47,694 nucleotides of DNA. Origin: UBA12079 sp964608745 (GTDB lineage: Bacteria > Patescibacteriota > Minisyncoccia > Phycocordibacterales > UBA12079). The translations under genes were made by a program, and so were the position numbers. The notes beneath the pieces are model-generated. The model made no database searches. It was not told the DNA's origin and saw only the letters and a program-made list of their open reading frames with translations. Positions within the stretch are counted from its first letter, which is position 1. Every line of letters begins with the position of its first letter. The stretch is taken from positions 1 to 47,694 of the forward strand of contig CAZSPC010000005.1 of the NCBI GenBank assembly GCA_964608745.1. Direction: 5' to 3'. This document shows positions 1 through 6,316 of this stretch, piece by piece.

Positions 1-27
1 GCTTAACAAGAATATGAAAGCGAGTTT

Positions 28-75
28 TCAGGAGCCAGAATTGTCTATTAAGTCATTTTTTAAATCATTAGCCAT
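28..75 (-). CDS. possible 15-codon leader or remnant peptide
   Basis: An ATG preceded by a good ribosome-binding site (GGAGG, complement of 81-86) opens a frame of only 15 codons (MANDLKNDLIDNSGS) that ends in TGA. It lies just downstream of the 62-residue membrane protein gene on the same strand. The strong ribosome site suggests real initiation. The frame could be a genuine micropeptide, or the start of a longer gene broken by a mutation near position 28; the window edge prevents a decision. No function can be assigned. Confidence 0.25.
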   Translation of the reverse strand: MANDLKNDLIDNSGS

Positions 76-91
76 ACTAAACCTCCATTTA

Positions 92-280
92 TTATTCTTT
101 ATTTATGGCTTTTACAAGCTTGTCGGCAGCCTCCTCAATAACTGCTGCTAAAAGTAAAAATCCCCCAAATAACACACAGTTAATTCCTGCAATATGCCAC
201 TTAGTGAAAAGAGTAAAATAACCACTTGTTGCAAAAAATACAGCCAGCACAACTCTCATCGTATCGGTCTTCGAACTCAT
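92..280 (-). CDS. small two-segment membrane protein, unknown function
   Basis: This 62-residue protein has two hydrophobic stretches (about residues 8-25 and 29-48) separated by a short polar turn (TKWHIAG), followed by a charged tail (EEAADKLVKAINKE), so it is probably a hairpin inner-membrane protein. A clear Shine-Dalgarno sequence (GGAGGG, complement of about 288-293) sits at normal distance from the ATG and fixes the start. I do not recognise the family. It is one of several small accessory genes in the window with a strong ribosome site, unlike most core genes here. Confidence 0.65.
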   Translation of the reverse strand: MSSKTDTMRVVLAVFFATSGYFTLFTKWHIAGINCVLFGGFLLLAAVIEEAADKLVKAINKE

Positions 281-407
281 AAAATACCCTCCAATTATTT
301 AATTAAAAAACACAAGAAAATTCCTACCAAAACAATACTCGAAACAGGTAGTGGTGTCAAGAGTTTATGTATCACTTCCCTTTTGGTATGATTAGGTTAA
401 TTATCAA

Positions 408-502
408 AAGCCTGTAGCTGATAGCTTGTAGCTGATAGAAAAAATTTGCCGGAGGCAAATTTTTTAAACGCTATAGGCTATGGGCTACAAGCTATAAGCT
501 TA
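408..502. repeat. TAGCTGATAGC-type repeat flanking recA (left copy)
   Basis: Left arm 'CTGTAGCTGATAGCTTGTAG' and right arm 'GCTACAAGCTATAAGCTT' are imperfect inverted copies around the hairpin at 439-465. A related direct copy (GCTAATAGCTGATAGCTTG...) follows recA at 1541-1571. Similar AGCTGTGAGCT units occur in frame inside ileS (about 22348-22374). The repeat family therefore brackets recA and also occurs in coding DNA. Confidence 0.6.
439..465. terminator. 12-bp perfect hairpin upstream of recA
   Basis: AAAAAATTTGCC (439-450), loop GGA, GGCAAATTTTTT (454-465). It has the form of a bidirectional intrinsic terminator and sits 46 bases before the recA start, nested inside a larger imperfect inverted repeat of TAGC-type units (about 410-500). 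It could terminate upstream transcription or structure the recA leader. Confidence 0.55.
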
Positions 503-511
503 AAAAACAAT

Positions 512-1516
512 ATGCCTAAAAAACAAACACCAAAAGAAACAGGGGCTAGCATCGACGATACAATTTCTCAAATTGAAACTAAATTCGGAGAAGGAGCTAT
601 TATTAAACTCGGAGATGCTCCAAAAGTAGATATAAAAGCAATTCCGACTGGTTCAATCGGTCTTGATCACGCCCTGGGAATAGGTGGAATTCCTCGTGGG
701 AGAATAGTTGAAATCTATGGTCCAGAATCATCTGGAAAAACAACCCTTGCACTTCATGTAGTCGCTCAAGCACAAAAAAAAGATGGTGTCTGTGCTTTTG
801 TTGATGCAGAACACGCCCTAGATCCTGAATATGCTAAAAAATTAGGCGTAAAAACAAAAGAGTTGCTAGTTTCTCAACCAGATACAGGTGAACAAGCATT
901 GGAAATTACAGAATCCCTCGTTCGATCTGGAAAAGTTGATGTAGTAGTAGTTGACTCGGTCGCGGCTCTCACACCAAAAGACGAAATTGAAGGAGATATG
1001 GGAGCTCATCATGTTGGAAAACAAGCACGATTAATGTCACAAGCACTCAGAAAACTCACTGCAATTGTTGCCAAAAGCAAAACAACTGTAATTTTCATTA
1101 ACCAAATTAGAATGAAAATTGGAGTGATGTTTGGAAGCCCCGAGACGACTCCAGGAGGGCGAGCGTTGAAGTTCTATACATCTGTCCGACTGGATGTCCG
1201 GCGAATCGCTCAAATCAAAAAAGGAGATGAGGTGGTTGGAGGAAGAACTCGAGTTAAGGTAGTTAAAAACAAAGTTGCTCCCCCATTCAAACAAACAGAA
1301 TTTGATTTGATGTATAACGAAGGAATTTCAGAAGAGGGAGAAATTTTAGCTCTTGGAGAAAAATTTGGAGTAGTTACCAAAAAAGGAGCTACTTACTCTC
1401 ATGATGGTGAGAAATTGGCAGTTGGATATGACAAAACAAGAACTTATTTGAAAGAGAATCCGAAAGTTAAGAAGGAGTTGCTTAGATTAATAAAAATTGA
1501 GCTAAAAAATAGCTAA
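512..1516 (+). CDS. recA: recombinase RecA
   Basis: RecA is the ATP-dependent strand-exchange protein of homologous recombination and the SOS co-protease. The ATG at 512 gives MPKKQTPKE and a 334-residue protein, close to family length. The frame stays open upstream to 446, but that stretch is repeat DNA and is rejected as coding. Visible motifs are Walker A GPESSGKTT (residues 70-78), Walker B VVVVDSVAAL, the L1/L2 region with MSQALRKL and GVMFGSPETTPGGRALKFY, and FINQIR. The C-terminal acidic tail seen in many RecAs is absent; the protein ends in a basic ELKNS. There is no clear Shine-Dalgarno sequence. The gene stands alone between TAGC-type repeats and is closed by a strong hairpin at 1590-1627. 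Confidence 0.97.
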   Translation: MPKKQTPKETGASIDDTISQIETKFGEGAIIKLGDAPKVDIKAIPTGSIGLDHALGIGGIPRGRIVEIYGPESSGKTTLALHVVAQAQKKDGVCAFVDAEHALDPEYAKKLGVKTKELLVSQPDTGEQALEITESLVRSGKVDVVVVDSVAALTPKDEIEGDMGAHHVGKQARLMSQALRKLTAIVAKSKTTVIFINQIRMKIGVMFGSPETTPGGRALKFYTSVRLDVRRIAQIKKGDEVVGGRTRVKVVKNKVAPPFKQTEFDLMYNEGISEEGEILALGEKFGVVTKKGATYSHDGEKLAVGYDKTRTYLKENPKVKKELLRLIKIELKNS

Positions 1517-1589
1517 AATGTTTATATGGTAATTCGAGAAGCTAATAGCTGATAGCTTGTAGCTTGTAGCTAAAAACGACTGGAGATTT

Positions 1590-1627
1590 AAAAAACGGAA
1601 AGTTGCAAGCAACTTTCCGTTTTTTTG
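1590..1627. terminator. bidirectional terminator between recA and the convergent small gene
   Basis: A 17-bp stem AAAAACGGAAAGTTGC/GCAACTTTCCGTTTTTT with an AA loop has A and T runs on both sides. It serves recA (plus) and the 97-residue secreted-protein gene (minus). Confidence 0.85.
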
Positions 1628-1633
1628 TACAAA

Positions 1634-1927
1634 TCATTTTTTGAAAATTCTATCACAAGAGAGCTCAATATATACTTTTTTTTCTGATTTAGGATCTTTT
1701 TGAACAGTCCCAATACCAAGAATCCGACAATACCGGCCCATTCGGAATTGACCTGCTTTCTGTCCATTAAGAATACCGAGCAAATCCTCAACATCTTGGT
1801 ACTCAAAACTAATCTCTTGGGATTCACGATCGGAAAAGTAAATAGTCATAATACCTTTTCCGGCAAAACAAGACTGAGAAAACCCAAAAACTAACAACAA
1901 ACTAAGTAATAAAATAATCTTTTTCAT
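1634..1927 (-). CDS. small secreted protein, unknown function
   Basis: This 97-residue protein has a classical signal peptide (MKKIILLLSLLLVFGFSQSCFA, cleavage probably after residue 22), leaving a mature domain of about 75 residues with two cysteines. The start is supported by GAGGAGG (complement of about 1934-1940) and by a textbook promoter: TTGACA (1998-2003) and TATTAT (1975-1980) with a 17-base spacer, giving a leader of about 41 bases. The stop is TGA, rare among genes here. The family is not recognised. Confidence 0.75.
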   Translation of the reverse strand: MKKIILLLSLLLVFGFSQSCFAGKGIMTIYFSDRESQEISFEYQDVEDLLGILNGQKAGQFRMGRYCRILGIGTVQKDPKSEKKVYIELSCDRIFKK

Positions 1928-1974
1928 CTCATTATCCTCCTCATTCTTTGATTTTATTAACTATCCTAGAAAGG

Positions 1975-2003
1975 ATAATACACAAAATAGTATAGATTGT
2001 CAA
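1975..2003 (-). promoter_or_regulatory. consensus sigma-70-type promoter
   Basis: Complement reads TTGACA - 17 bases - TATTAT. The predicted start is near 1968, about 41 bases before the secreted-protein ATG at 1927. Confidence 0.75.
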
Positions 2004-2025
2004 ATAAATGAACCTATCCTTCATT

Positions 2026-2100
2026 GCGAAAGCTTAAGCCTGTGGCAAACCTGCCTTGCCGGTAGGCAGGTTGCCACGCCCTGCGGGCTCGCAATGACGA
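2026..2100. repeat. GC-rich dispersed palindromic repeat (CATTGCGA...TCGCAATGACG type)
   Basis: The stretch begins CATTGCGAAAGC and ends GGCTCGCAATGACGA, with an internal palindrome CCTGCCTTGCCGGTAGGCAGG. Its end matches the ends of the copies at 17812-17860, 21968-22002 and 22526-22560. It lies directly upstream of efp, whose -10 box (TATACT, 2112-2117) follows immediately, so the repeat may supply the -35 region (TCGCAA at 2089-2094). Confidence 0.7.
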
Positions 2101-2111
2101 ACTTGTTTTGT

Positions 2112-2117
2112 TATACT
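2112..2117 (+). promoter_or_regulatory. -10 box of efp, near-leaderless
   Basis: TATACT ends 9 bases before the efp ATG at 2127, with no Shine-Dalgarno sequence. The -35 match (TCGCAA, 2089-2094) is weak and comes from the preceding repeat. Confidence 0.45.
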
Positions 2118-2126
2118 ATCCGCATT

Positions 2127-2684
2127 ATGTTGTCATATAACGAAATAAAAATAAGAAAATATATCATTCTTGATGGGACACCTTATGAAGTAATTGCTTC
2201 GCAAGTTTCTAGAAAACAAGCCAACAAACCTACCAACCAAACTAAACTAAAATCTCTATTAGATGGTCGGGTAATTCAAAAGAACTTTCACTCATCTGAA
2301 AAAGTAAAAGAGGCTGATATCGAGAAAAAGAAAATAAAATACCTCTACAATAATAGAGGCGAATTTTGGTTCTGCGAAGAAAATGACCCATCAAAAAGAT
2401 TTTCTCTTTCAGAAGATGTTATTGATGGAGCAGAATTTATGAAAGAAAATTCTCTCGTTGATGCAAAATATTTTGGAGAAGAAATTATTGGAATATCTTT
2501 ACCTATCAAAGTACAACTAAAAGTAACCGAGGCTCCGCCGGCAGTAAAAGGCAATACCGCCACAGGAGCGACCAAAATCGTAACCCTTGAAACCAACACA
2601 ACAGTCACTACCCCACTTTTTGTAGAAGAAGGTGATGTGGTGGAAATAAACACTGAAACTGGAGAGTACACGAATCGAGTTTAA
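2127..2684 (+). CDS. efp: translation elongation factor P
   Basis: EF-P binds between the P and E sites and relieves ribosome stalling at polyproline. The ATG at 2127 gives 185 residues, the family length; the 11 extra upstream codons start in repeat DNA and are rejected. Three beta-barrel domains are visible: the KOW-like N domain (residues 1-65), the OB domain (about 66-128), and the C domain ending VEEGDVVEINTETGEYTNRV, the EF-P signature. The odd point is the domain I tip, where the usual P-G-K-G loop with its modifiable lysine is replaced by SRKQANKPTNQ (residues 28-38), which is also about two residues shorter. Lysines 30 and 34 remain near the tip. A strong terminator follows. Confidence 0.96.
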   Translation: MLSYNEIKIRKYIILDGTPYEVIASQVSRKQANKPTNQTKLKSLLDGRVIQKNFHSSEKVKEADIEKKKIKYLYNNRGEFWFCEENDPSKRFSLSEDVIDGAEFMKENSLVDAKYFGEEIIGISLPIKVQLKVTEAPPAVKGNTATGATKIVTLETNTTVTTPLFVEEGDVVEINTETGEYTNRV

Positions 2685-2688
2685 ACAA

Positions 2689-2730
2689 AAAATACCACTA
2701 AATGTCCGATAGGACATTTAGTGGTATTTT
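2689..2730. terminator. efp terminator
   Basis: A 19-bp perfect stem (2689-2707 / 2712-2730) with loop GATA and T run; the core is CACTAAATGTCC / GGACATTTAGTG. It also faces the truncated gene on the other strand. Confidence 0.88.
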
Positions 2731-2732
2731 GA

Positions 2733-2825
2733 TTAGGTATCTACAATTTCTTTTAGTTTAAGAAAAAGCTCATCAACCGCCTCGATTCCACTTGTGAAAT
2801 AATCACCATGACTCCACTTAGCAAC
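2733..2825 (-). pseudogene. 3' fragment of the gene split by the insertion sequence
   Basis: Read from the insertion-site duplication, the minus strand encodes VAK followed by WSHGDYFTSGIEAVDELF and LKLKEIVDT, then TAA. Joined to codon 150 of the gene at 3991-4452, with one copy of the 9-bp duplication removed, it restores an uninterrupted 177-codon frame. This is the severed C-terminus, which now lacks a start codon. Confidence 0.85.
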
Positions 2826-4002
2826 GGTACCGTGTAATATCCGGTGCTTAAAACCTTGATTTCTCTTTGTGGTTAAGCCATACTTGAATGAATTAACTAG
2901 TTAAATAGCATAAAAATGGTAAAAAAAACAAAATCCAAAGTGTAAATTTTGTAAAAGCTTTAAAACAATAAAAAAAGGAAGTAGAAATGGATTAAAGAGA
3001 TATTTGTGTAATGAATGTAGTAAATCTTTTGTAATAGATTACAGAAGAAAAAAGATTTATTGGATTGATTACATAGATGGTTTTTCTTTCAGAAATATGT
3101 CTGATAGAAAAAACAAAACTCATAAACAAATATTTAATTTAACTCAAAAAGAATTAAATAATTTAATCGAGAATACTTTCTTAACTAATGAATATTGTGA
3201 TCCTAAAAAATATTCAGGAATACTCCAAATAGACGGTAAATATATTAAGGTAAAAGGATACAGTAAAAAGATTCCTTTTATCTATGCTGTTGACTACTTA
3301 ACTCACGATATTGTTTGTGGAATATTAGCTCCTTCTGAAAATCAGGAGGCTTTTTTAAAACTATTTAGACTACTAAAAACTATTAATTATCCATTAAAAA
3401 CAATTGTCTCCGATAATATACTAGAAACAATAGAATATCCTTTAAACTATCACTTTTTGGGCGTTAAAGTTCAGTTATGTTTAACTCATTATGTAGAAAA
3501 TATTAGAAGAGTTTTAGAAACAAGAAGTAAAGATAAATATGTTGATATTTTAGATCAAATTAAATTGTTTTTGAGAATAAGAGAACCTTATTCAATAAAA
3601 AGAAAAAAGTTCAAAGAACTTTTTTCTTTTTGTTCTCCTGATGATTATCTTTTACAAGAAGTATTAAAAAGAATTTTTAAAGACAGAGTATTTCTTTTTC
3701 ATTACCTTAGAGATAAAAATATTCCCAGAGATAACAATTTAATAGAAGTATTTAACTCTCACTTAGAGGGTAGACTAAAAACTATTAAAGGTTTTAGTTC
3801 TTTTAAGCAAGCTGAACAGTTTTTAAATGCTTGGATGGTTAGAAGGAGAACAATTGATTTTAAGTCTTGTTGTAAAAAGTTTAATTATCTAAATGGTAAA
3901 AAATCCTTAGGACTTGTTTTAAAAGATGATTTTTCCTTAAAAAAAGTTCTAAAAATTATTTACAAAAATTAACTAAAAAAGCACCGGATATTACACGGTA
4001 CC
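2826..4002 (+). mobile_element. 1,177-bp insertion sequence, IS256/Mutator-like
   Basis: The element is bounded by perfect 24-bp terminal inverted repeats (2826-2849 and 3979-4002, outer end GGTACCGTGTAATATCC) and flanked by a perfect 9-bp target duplication CTTAGCAAC (2817-2825 and 4003-4011). It carries one transposase gene on the plus strand. The outer repeat contains an in-frame stop that now ends the interrupted host gene. Perfect ends and a perfect duplication point to recent insertion. Duplication length and the transposase motif order fit the IS256/IS1249-Mutator group (family knowledge); the exact family was not checked. Confidence 0.92.
3004..3972 (+). CDS. DDE transposase of the insertion sequence
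   Basis: The open frame has 322 codons from a TTG at 3004. A DDE-type catalytic triad can be read as D77 (in ILQIDGKYIKV), D137 (TIVSDN) and E248 (RDNNLIEVFNSHLEGR), with C159-x2-H162 between the second Asp and the Glu, as in the Mutator/IS256 group. In frame upstream of the TTG, the sequence encodes the first half of a zinc ribbon (PKCKFCKSF, codons from 2935), completed by LCNECSKSF at the start of the called frame. The natural start is therefore upstream. The only ATG (2916) is out of frame by one base across an A8 run (2921-2928). Whether this is programmed slippage, a mutation or an assembly error is open. Confidence 0.85.
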   Translation: MCNECSKSFVIDYRRKKIYWIDYIDGFSFRNMSDRKNKTHKQIFNLTQKELNNLIENTFLTNEYCDPKKYSGILQIDGKYIKVKGYSKKIPFIYAVDYLTHDIVCGILAPSENQEAFLKLFRLLKTINYPLKTIVSDNILETIEYPLNYHFLGVKVQLCLTHYVENIRRVLETRSKDKYVDILDQIKLFLRIREPYSIKRKKFKELFSFCSPDDYLLQEVLKRIFKDRVFLFHYLRDKNIPRDNNLIEVFNSHLEGRLKTIKGFSSFKQAEQFLNAWMVRRRTIDFKSCCKKFNYLNGKKSLGLVLKDDFSLKKVLKIIYKN

Positions 4003-4452
4003 CTTAGCAACCTCTACCAAAAGATCTTCAAAATCAACCCAACTGTGAACATCAAACTCTTTTGGAAACATGGTGTTATCAAAAGTTATAAAATCGAGCC
4101 ACCACTTGTTTTCCAAAAGAATTTTTTTAAATTTTTCGCCTTCTTCTAAATTAAGTTCTCTTAATTCTTTTAGTAATTTTTTGGTCTCTCGAATTATAAA
4201 TTTTTTAAGTAAGTTTGTTTGTTTTAAAACATCATCTGTTAAATCTAAAATATCATCTTGAAGATTACTAGATATCGCAAATTCCCACCATTCATAATTA
4301 GCTCCAAAATTTTCTAATATCGTTACAAACTCATCATTTTCACTTGATGCCTGTGAACAAAATTTACAAACTTGCTCCATATCTACTAAATTAGTAAAAA
4401 CTTGGTCTTCTGGAACACGAGGACATCTACTACCATCAATAAAACAATTCAT
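3991..4452 (-). CDS. unknown cytoplasmic protein, C-terminus replaced by insertion sequence
   Basis: The present frame has 153 codons: 150 original residues plus GTV read from the insertion-sequence end (GGT ACC GTG TAA). The original protein had 177 residues. Four cysteines near the N-terminus (NCFIDGSRC and VCKFCSQ) could bind metal; the middle is a charged helical segment (about 75-115) and there is no signal peptide. The start is fixed by AAGGAGTG just upstream of the ATG. The protein may still fold, having lost 27 residues. I do not recognise the family. Confidence 0.7.
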   Translation of the reverse strand: MNCFIDGSRCPRVPEDQVFTNLVDMEQVCKFCSQASSENDEFVTILENFGANYEWWEFAISSNLQDDILDLTDDVLKQTNLLKKFIIRETKKLLKELRELNLEEGEKFKKILLENKWWLDFITFDNTMFPKEFDVHSWVDFEDLLVEVAKGTV

Positions 4453-4536
4453 TTAATCACTCCTTTTTGTATATTTTTACTTAAATAAATTCTTTTTCTA
4501 GATACTTTATAGCAAAAAAGGGTACTAAAAACAATC

Positions 4537-4574
4537 AAAAAATAAACGGCTCACTGTGTGAGCCGTTTATTTTT
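4537..4574. terminator. terminator of the rpsF-ssb-rpsR operon
   Basis: AAAAAATAAACGGCTCAC, loop TGT, GTGAGCCGTTTATTTTT. It lies 140 bases past the rpsR stop on the minus strand and also upstream of the 4452 gene. Confidence 0.85.
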
Positions 4575-4590
4575 AATAGTTTTGAAAAAA

Positions 4591-4720
4591 GCTAATTTTT
4601 TCAAAATTGGATGAGATTCGATTTTAAATTGGTGAGAATGGAAGAAGGCGTATTTAAAGTACGACGACTGACATTCTTGCTAATTTAAAATCGAAGGCCG
4701 CCAATTTTGAGGAAATTATC
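4591..4720. repeat. stop-codon-spanning palindromic repeat, copy A1 (rpsR 3' end)
   Basis: An imperfect palindrome of about 130 bases. Outer arms GCTAATTTTTTCAAAATTGG (4591-4610) and CCAATTTTGAGGAAATTATC (4701-4720) pair with a few G-U mismatches, and the right arm contains the rpsR stop codon (4716-4718). Inner landmarks are GGATGAGATTCG on the left, CGAAGGCCGCC on the right, and an apex with GAAGGCGTAT...GTACGACGACTGACATTC. Confidence 0.8.
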
Positions 4721-4916
4721 GGATGATGTAAGGTATCAACCCTAGAAACCTAGCCCTCTTAATCGCTTGCGCAAGTTGTCTCTGATGTTTCGCACAAAGC
4801 CCTGTTCTCTTTCGAGCAATCATTCGTCCGTGTGGATTCAAAAATTTTCTCAAAGAGTCAACATCTTTGTAGTCAATTTGTTCAATATTATTTTTTGAGA
4901 AGTAACATTTTGTCAT
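4716..4916 (-). CDS. rpsR: 30S ribosomal protein S18
   Basis: This 66-residue S18 binds 16S rRNA in the platform next to S6. The family signature is clear: IDYKDVDSLRKFLNPHGRM, then ARKRTGLCAKHQRQLAQAIKRARFLGLIPY. It is the last gene of the conserved minus-strand order rpsF-ssb-rpsR, although 166 bases holding a palindromic repeat separate it from ssb. No Shine-Dalgarno sequence is visible. The stop codon is embedded in the stem of repeat A1. Confidence 0.97.
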   Translation of the reverse strand: MTKCYFSKNNIEQIDYKDVDSLRKFLNPHGRMIARKRTGLCAKHQRQLAQAIKRARFLGLIPYIIR

Positions 4917-4954
4917 TATTCTAGTTAGTAAGTTAGTATGTTTGTAAGTCTTTT

Positions 4955-5090
4955 ATATAATTTTTCAAAAATTGGATGAAGTTCGCTTTTGTTTGTGCGA
5001 GAATCGAGGAATGTGTATGTACTAAGTACAGCGACTGAGATTCTTGTGCAAACAAAAGCGAAATTCGCCAATTTTGGGAAAATTAAAACG
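4955..5090. repeat. stop-codon-spanning palindromic repeat, copy A2 (ssb 3' end)
   Basis: Outer arms TATAATTTTTCAAAAATTGG and the complement of CCAATTTTGGGAAAATTA, the latter ending in the ssb stop (5083-5085). The inner stem carries GTTCGCTTTTGTTTGTGC / GCACAAACAAAAGCGAA, and the apex is GAGGAATGTGTATGTACT-AAGTACAGCGACTGA. It is nearly identical for about 115 bases to copy A3 one gene upstream. Confidence 0.85.
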
Positions 5091-5538
5091 GGATGTCTTC
5101 AGGATTAATCTCCTCCTCCGGATATTCCACTGTCTTCACTTCCGGTTGTTGCTGAGTAGGTGCTTGCTGTTCTTGTGTAACCGGAGCTCCCCCCCCACCA
5201 GCATTATCTCTTCTTGGTCCTAATTGCATTTTTTCGGTTACAATTTCTGTTCGGTACATTTTCTTTCCAGTTTCTTTATCTTCCCAAGATTGTGTTTGCA
5301 ATCGTCCTTCAATTAAAACCGAACTACCTTTCTTTAAATATTGATTAATAATTTCTGCTGTTCTTCCAAAAGCAACCACATTATGAAATTCAACTGCCTC
5401 CTGTTTATTTCCCTGTTGATCTTTCCAAGTTCTATTAGTAGCAACACCAATATTTGTTACTTGTGTCCCAGAAGGTAAAGCTTTTAATTCAGGATCTCTG
5501 GTTAGATTTCCTATAATGACTACTTTGTTTAAATACAT
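5083..5538 (-). CDS. ssb: single-stranded DNA-binding protein
   Basis: SSB coats single-stranded DNA during replication and repair and recruits partners through its C-terminal tip. This 151-residue protein has the OB fold at residues 1-108 (YLNKVVIIGNLTRDPELK, VEFHNVVAFGRTAEI, KGSSVLIEGRLQT), a Gln/Gly/Pro-rich linker, and the acidic tip EEEINPEDIPF. It sits between rpsF and rpsR. Initiation looks leaderless: TTGAAT - 17 bases - TATAAT with the -10 box ending 6 bases before the ATG. The -35 hexamer lies in the outer arm of repeat A3. Confidence 0.97.
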   Translation of the reverse strand: MYLNKVVIIGNLTRDPELKALPSGTQVTNIGVATNRTWKDQQGNKQEAVEFHNVVAFGRTAEIINQYLKKGSSVLIEGRLQTQSWEDKETGKKMYRTEIVTEKMQLGPRRDNAGGGGAPVTQEQQAPTQQQPEVKTVEYPEEEINPEDIPF

Positions 5539-5544
5539 GATTTT

Positions 5545-5573
5545 ATTATAATTTAAAATTTAAAATAATTCAA
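5545..5573 (-). promoter_or_regulatory. ssb promoter, leaderless arrangement
   Basis: Complement reads TTGAAT (5568-5573) - 17 bases - TATAAT (5545-5550); the ATG is at 5538-5536. The -35 box overlaps the edge of repeat A3. Confidence 0.65.
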
Positions 5574-5694
5574 AAATTGGATGAAGTTCGCTTTTGTTTG
5601 TGCGAGAATCGAGGAATGTGTATGTACTAAGTACAGCGACTGAGATTCTTGTGCAAACAAAAGCGAAATTCGCCAATTTTGGGATTATTTACTA
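5562..5694. repeat. stop-codon-spanning palindromic repeat, copy A3 (rpsF 3' end)
   Basis: Outer arms AAATAATTCAAAAATTGG (left) and the complement of CCAATTTTGGGATTATTT (right) abut the rpsF stop TAG (5692-5694). The body is nearly identical to A2. The outermost bases differ from A2 but remain complementary across the stem. Confidence 0.85.
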
Positions 5695-6258
5695 TTCTAT
5701 CACAAGATTGTCGATAGTATCGTCTAATTTCTTTTTCTTTTCTTCATCAGTTAGTTCATCTTTTTCCTCTTGCTTAGGTTCTTCAGTCTCTTTTGATTCT
5801 TTATCACCTTCACCCTCTTTCACTTCTTCGGTATCGTCTTTCTTGTCTTCTGAACCTCCAAAAGAGAATTTAGCTGGTTTTTTCTTCTTAGTAGTAGCTG
5901 AAATTGGCTTAAAGTCTTCTTTGATTGTTATAATCAATAAAAATCTGAGAATGTTTTCAAAATTATCTAATTCCTCTTTGATCTTTGTAATCATATCTGA
6001 AGTTCCCTCAAATTTTATCCAACCAAAATACGCATTATCAAACTTTTGTTTCTTACCAGCAATTTCTTTTGTCATTGGGTAAGTTAGTGCTTTCATTTCC
6101 GGAGTACCTTCTGACAAGAAGATTCCTCCATTTTTTTCGATTATATCTCGAACTTTATTCGATTCATCTACAACCTTCGATTCTTCGATGTTAGACAATA
6201 AAAGATAGCCTACCTCGTAGACCTTTTTCCCTTCATTTTTTGTATTTTTTTCTGTCAT
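5692..6258 (-). CDS. rpsF: 30S ribosomal protein S6 with long charged C-terminal extension
   Basis: S6 pairs with S18 on the small-subunit platform. The conserved fold covers residues 11-115 (VYEVGYLLLSNIEESKV, LTYPMTKEIAGKKQKFDNAYFGWIKF, LRFLLI). Residues 125-188 form a lysine/glutamate-rich tail (KKKKPAKFSFGGSEDKKDD... ending DDTIDNLVIE), making the protein 188 residues instead of about 100-130. The promoter is TTGATT - 17 bases - TATTCT, ending 9 bases before the ATG, with no Shine-Dalgarno sequence. It heads the rpsF-ssb-rpsR group. Confidence 0.95.
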   Translation of the reverse strand: MTEKNTKNEGKKVYEVGYLLLSNIEESKVVDESNKVRDIIEKNGGIFLSEGTPEMKALTYPMTKEIAGKKQKFDNAYFGWIKFEGTSDMITKIKEELDNFENILRFLLIITIKEDFKPISATTKKKKPAKFSFGGSEDKKDDTEEVKEGEGDKESKETEEPKQEEKDELTDEEKKKKLDDTIDNLVIE

Positions 6259-6267
6259 ACGGGGGTT

Positions 6268-6296
6268 AGAATAGCATAGTCCAAACCAAAAATCAA
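6268..6296 (-). promoter_or_regulatory. rpsF promoter, near-leaderless
   Basis: Complement reads TTGATT (6291-6296) - 17 bases - TATTCT (6268-6273); the ATG is at 6258-6256. Confidence 0.65.
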
Positions 6297-6316
6297 CGAT
6301 TTTGGTTTATTTGAAA

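Noticed and set aside
446..511. N-terminal extension of RecA (22 codons)
   Set aside because: It is encoded by TAGC-type repeat DNA and a hairpin; RecA homology begins after the ATG at 512.
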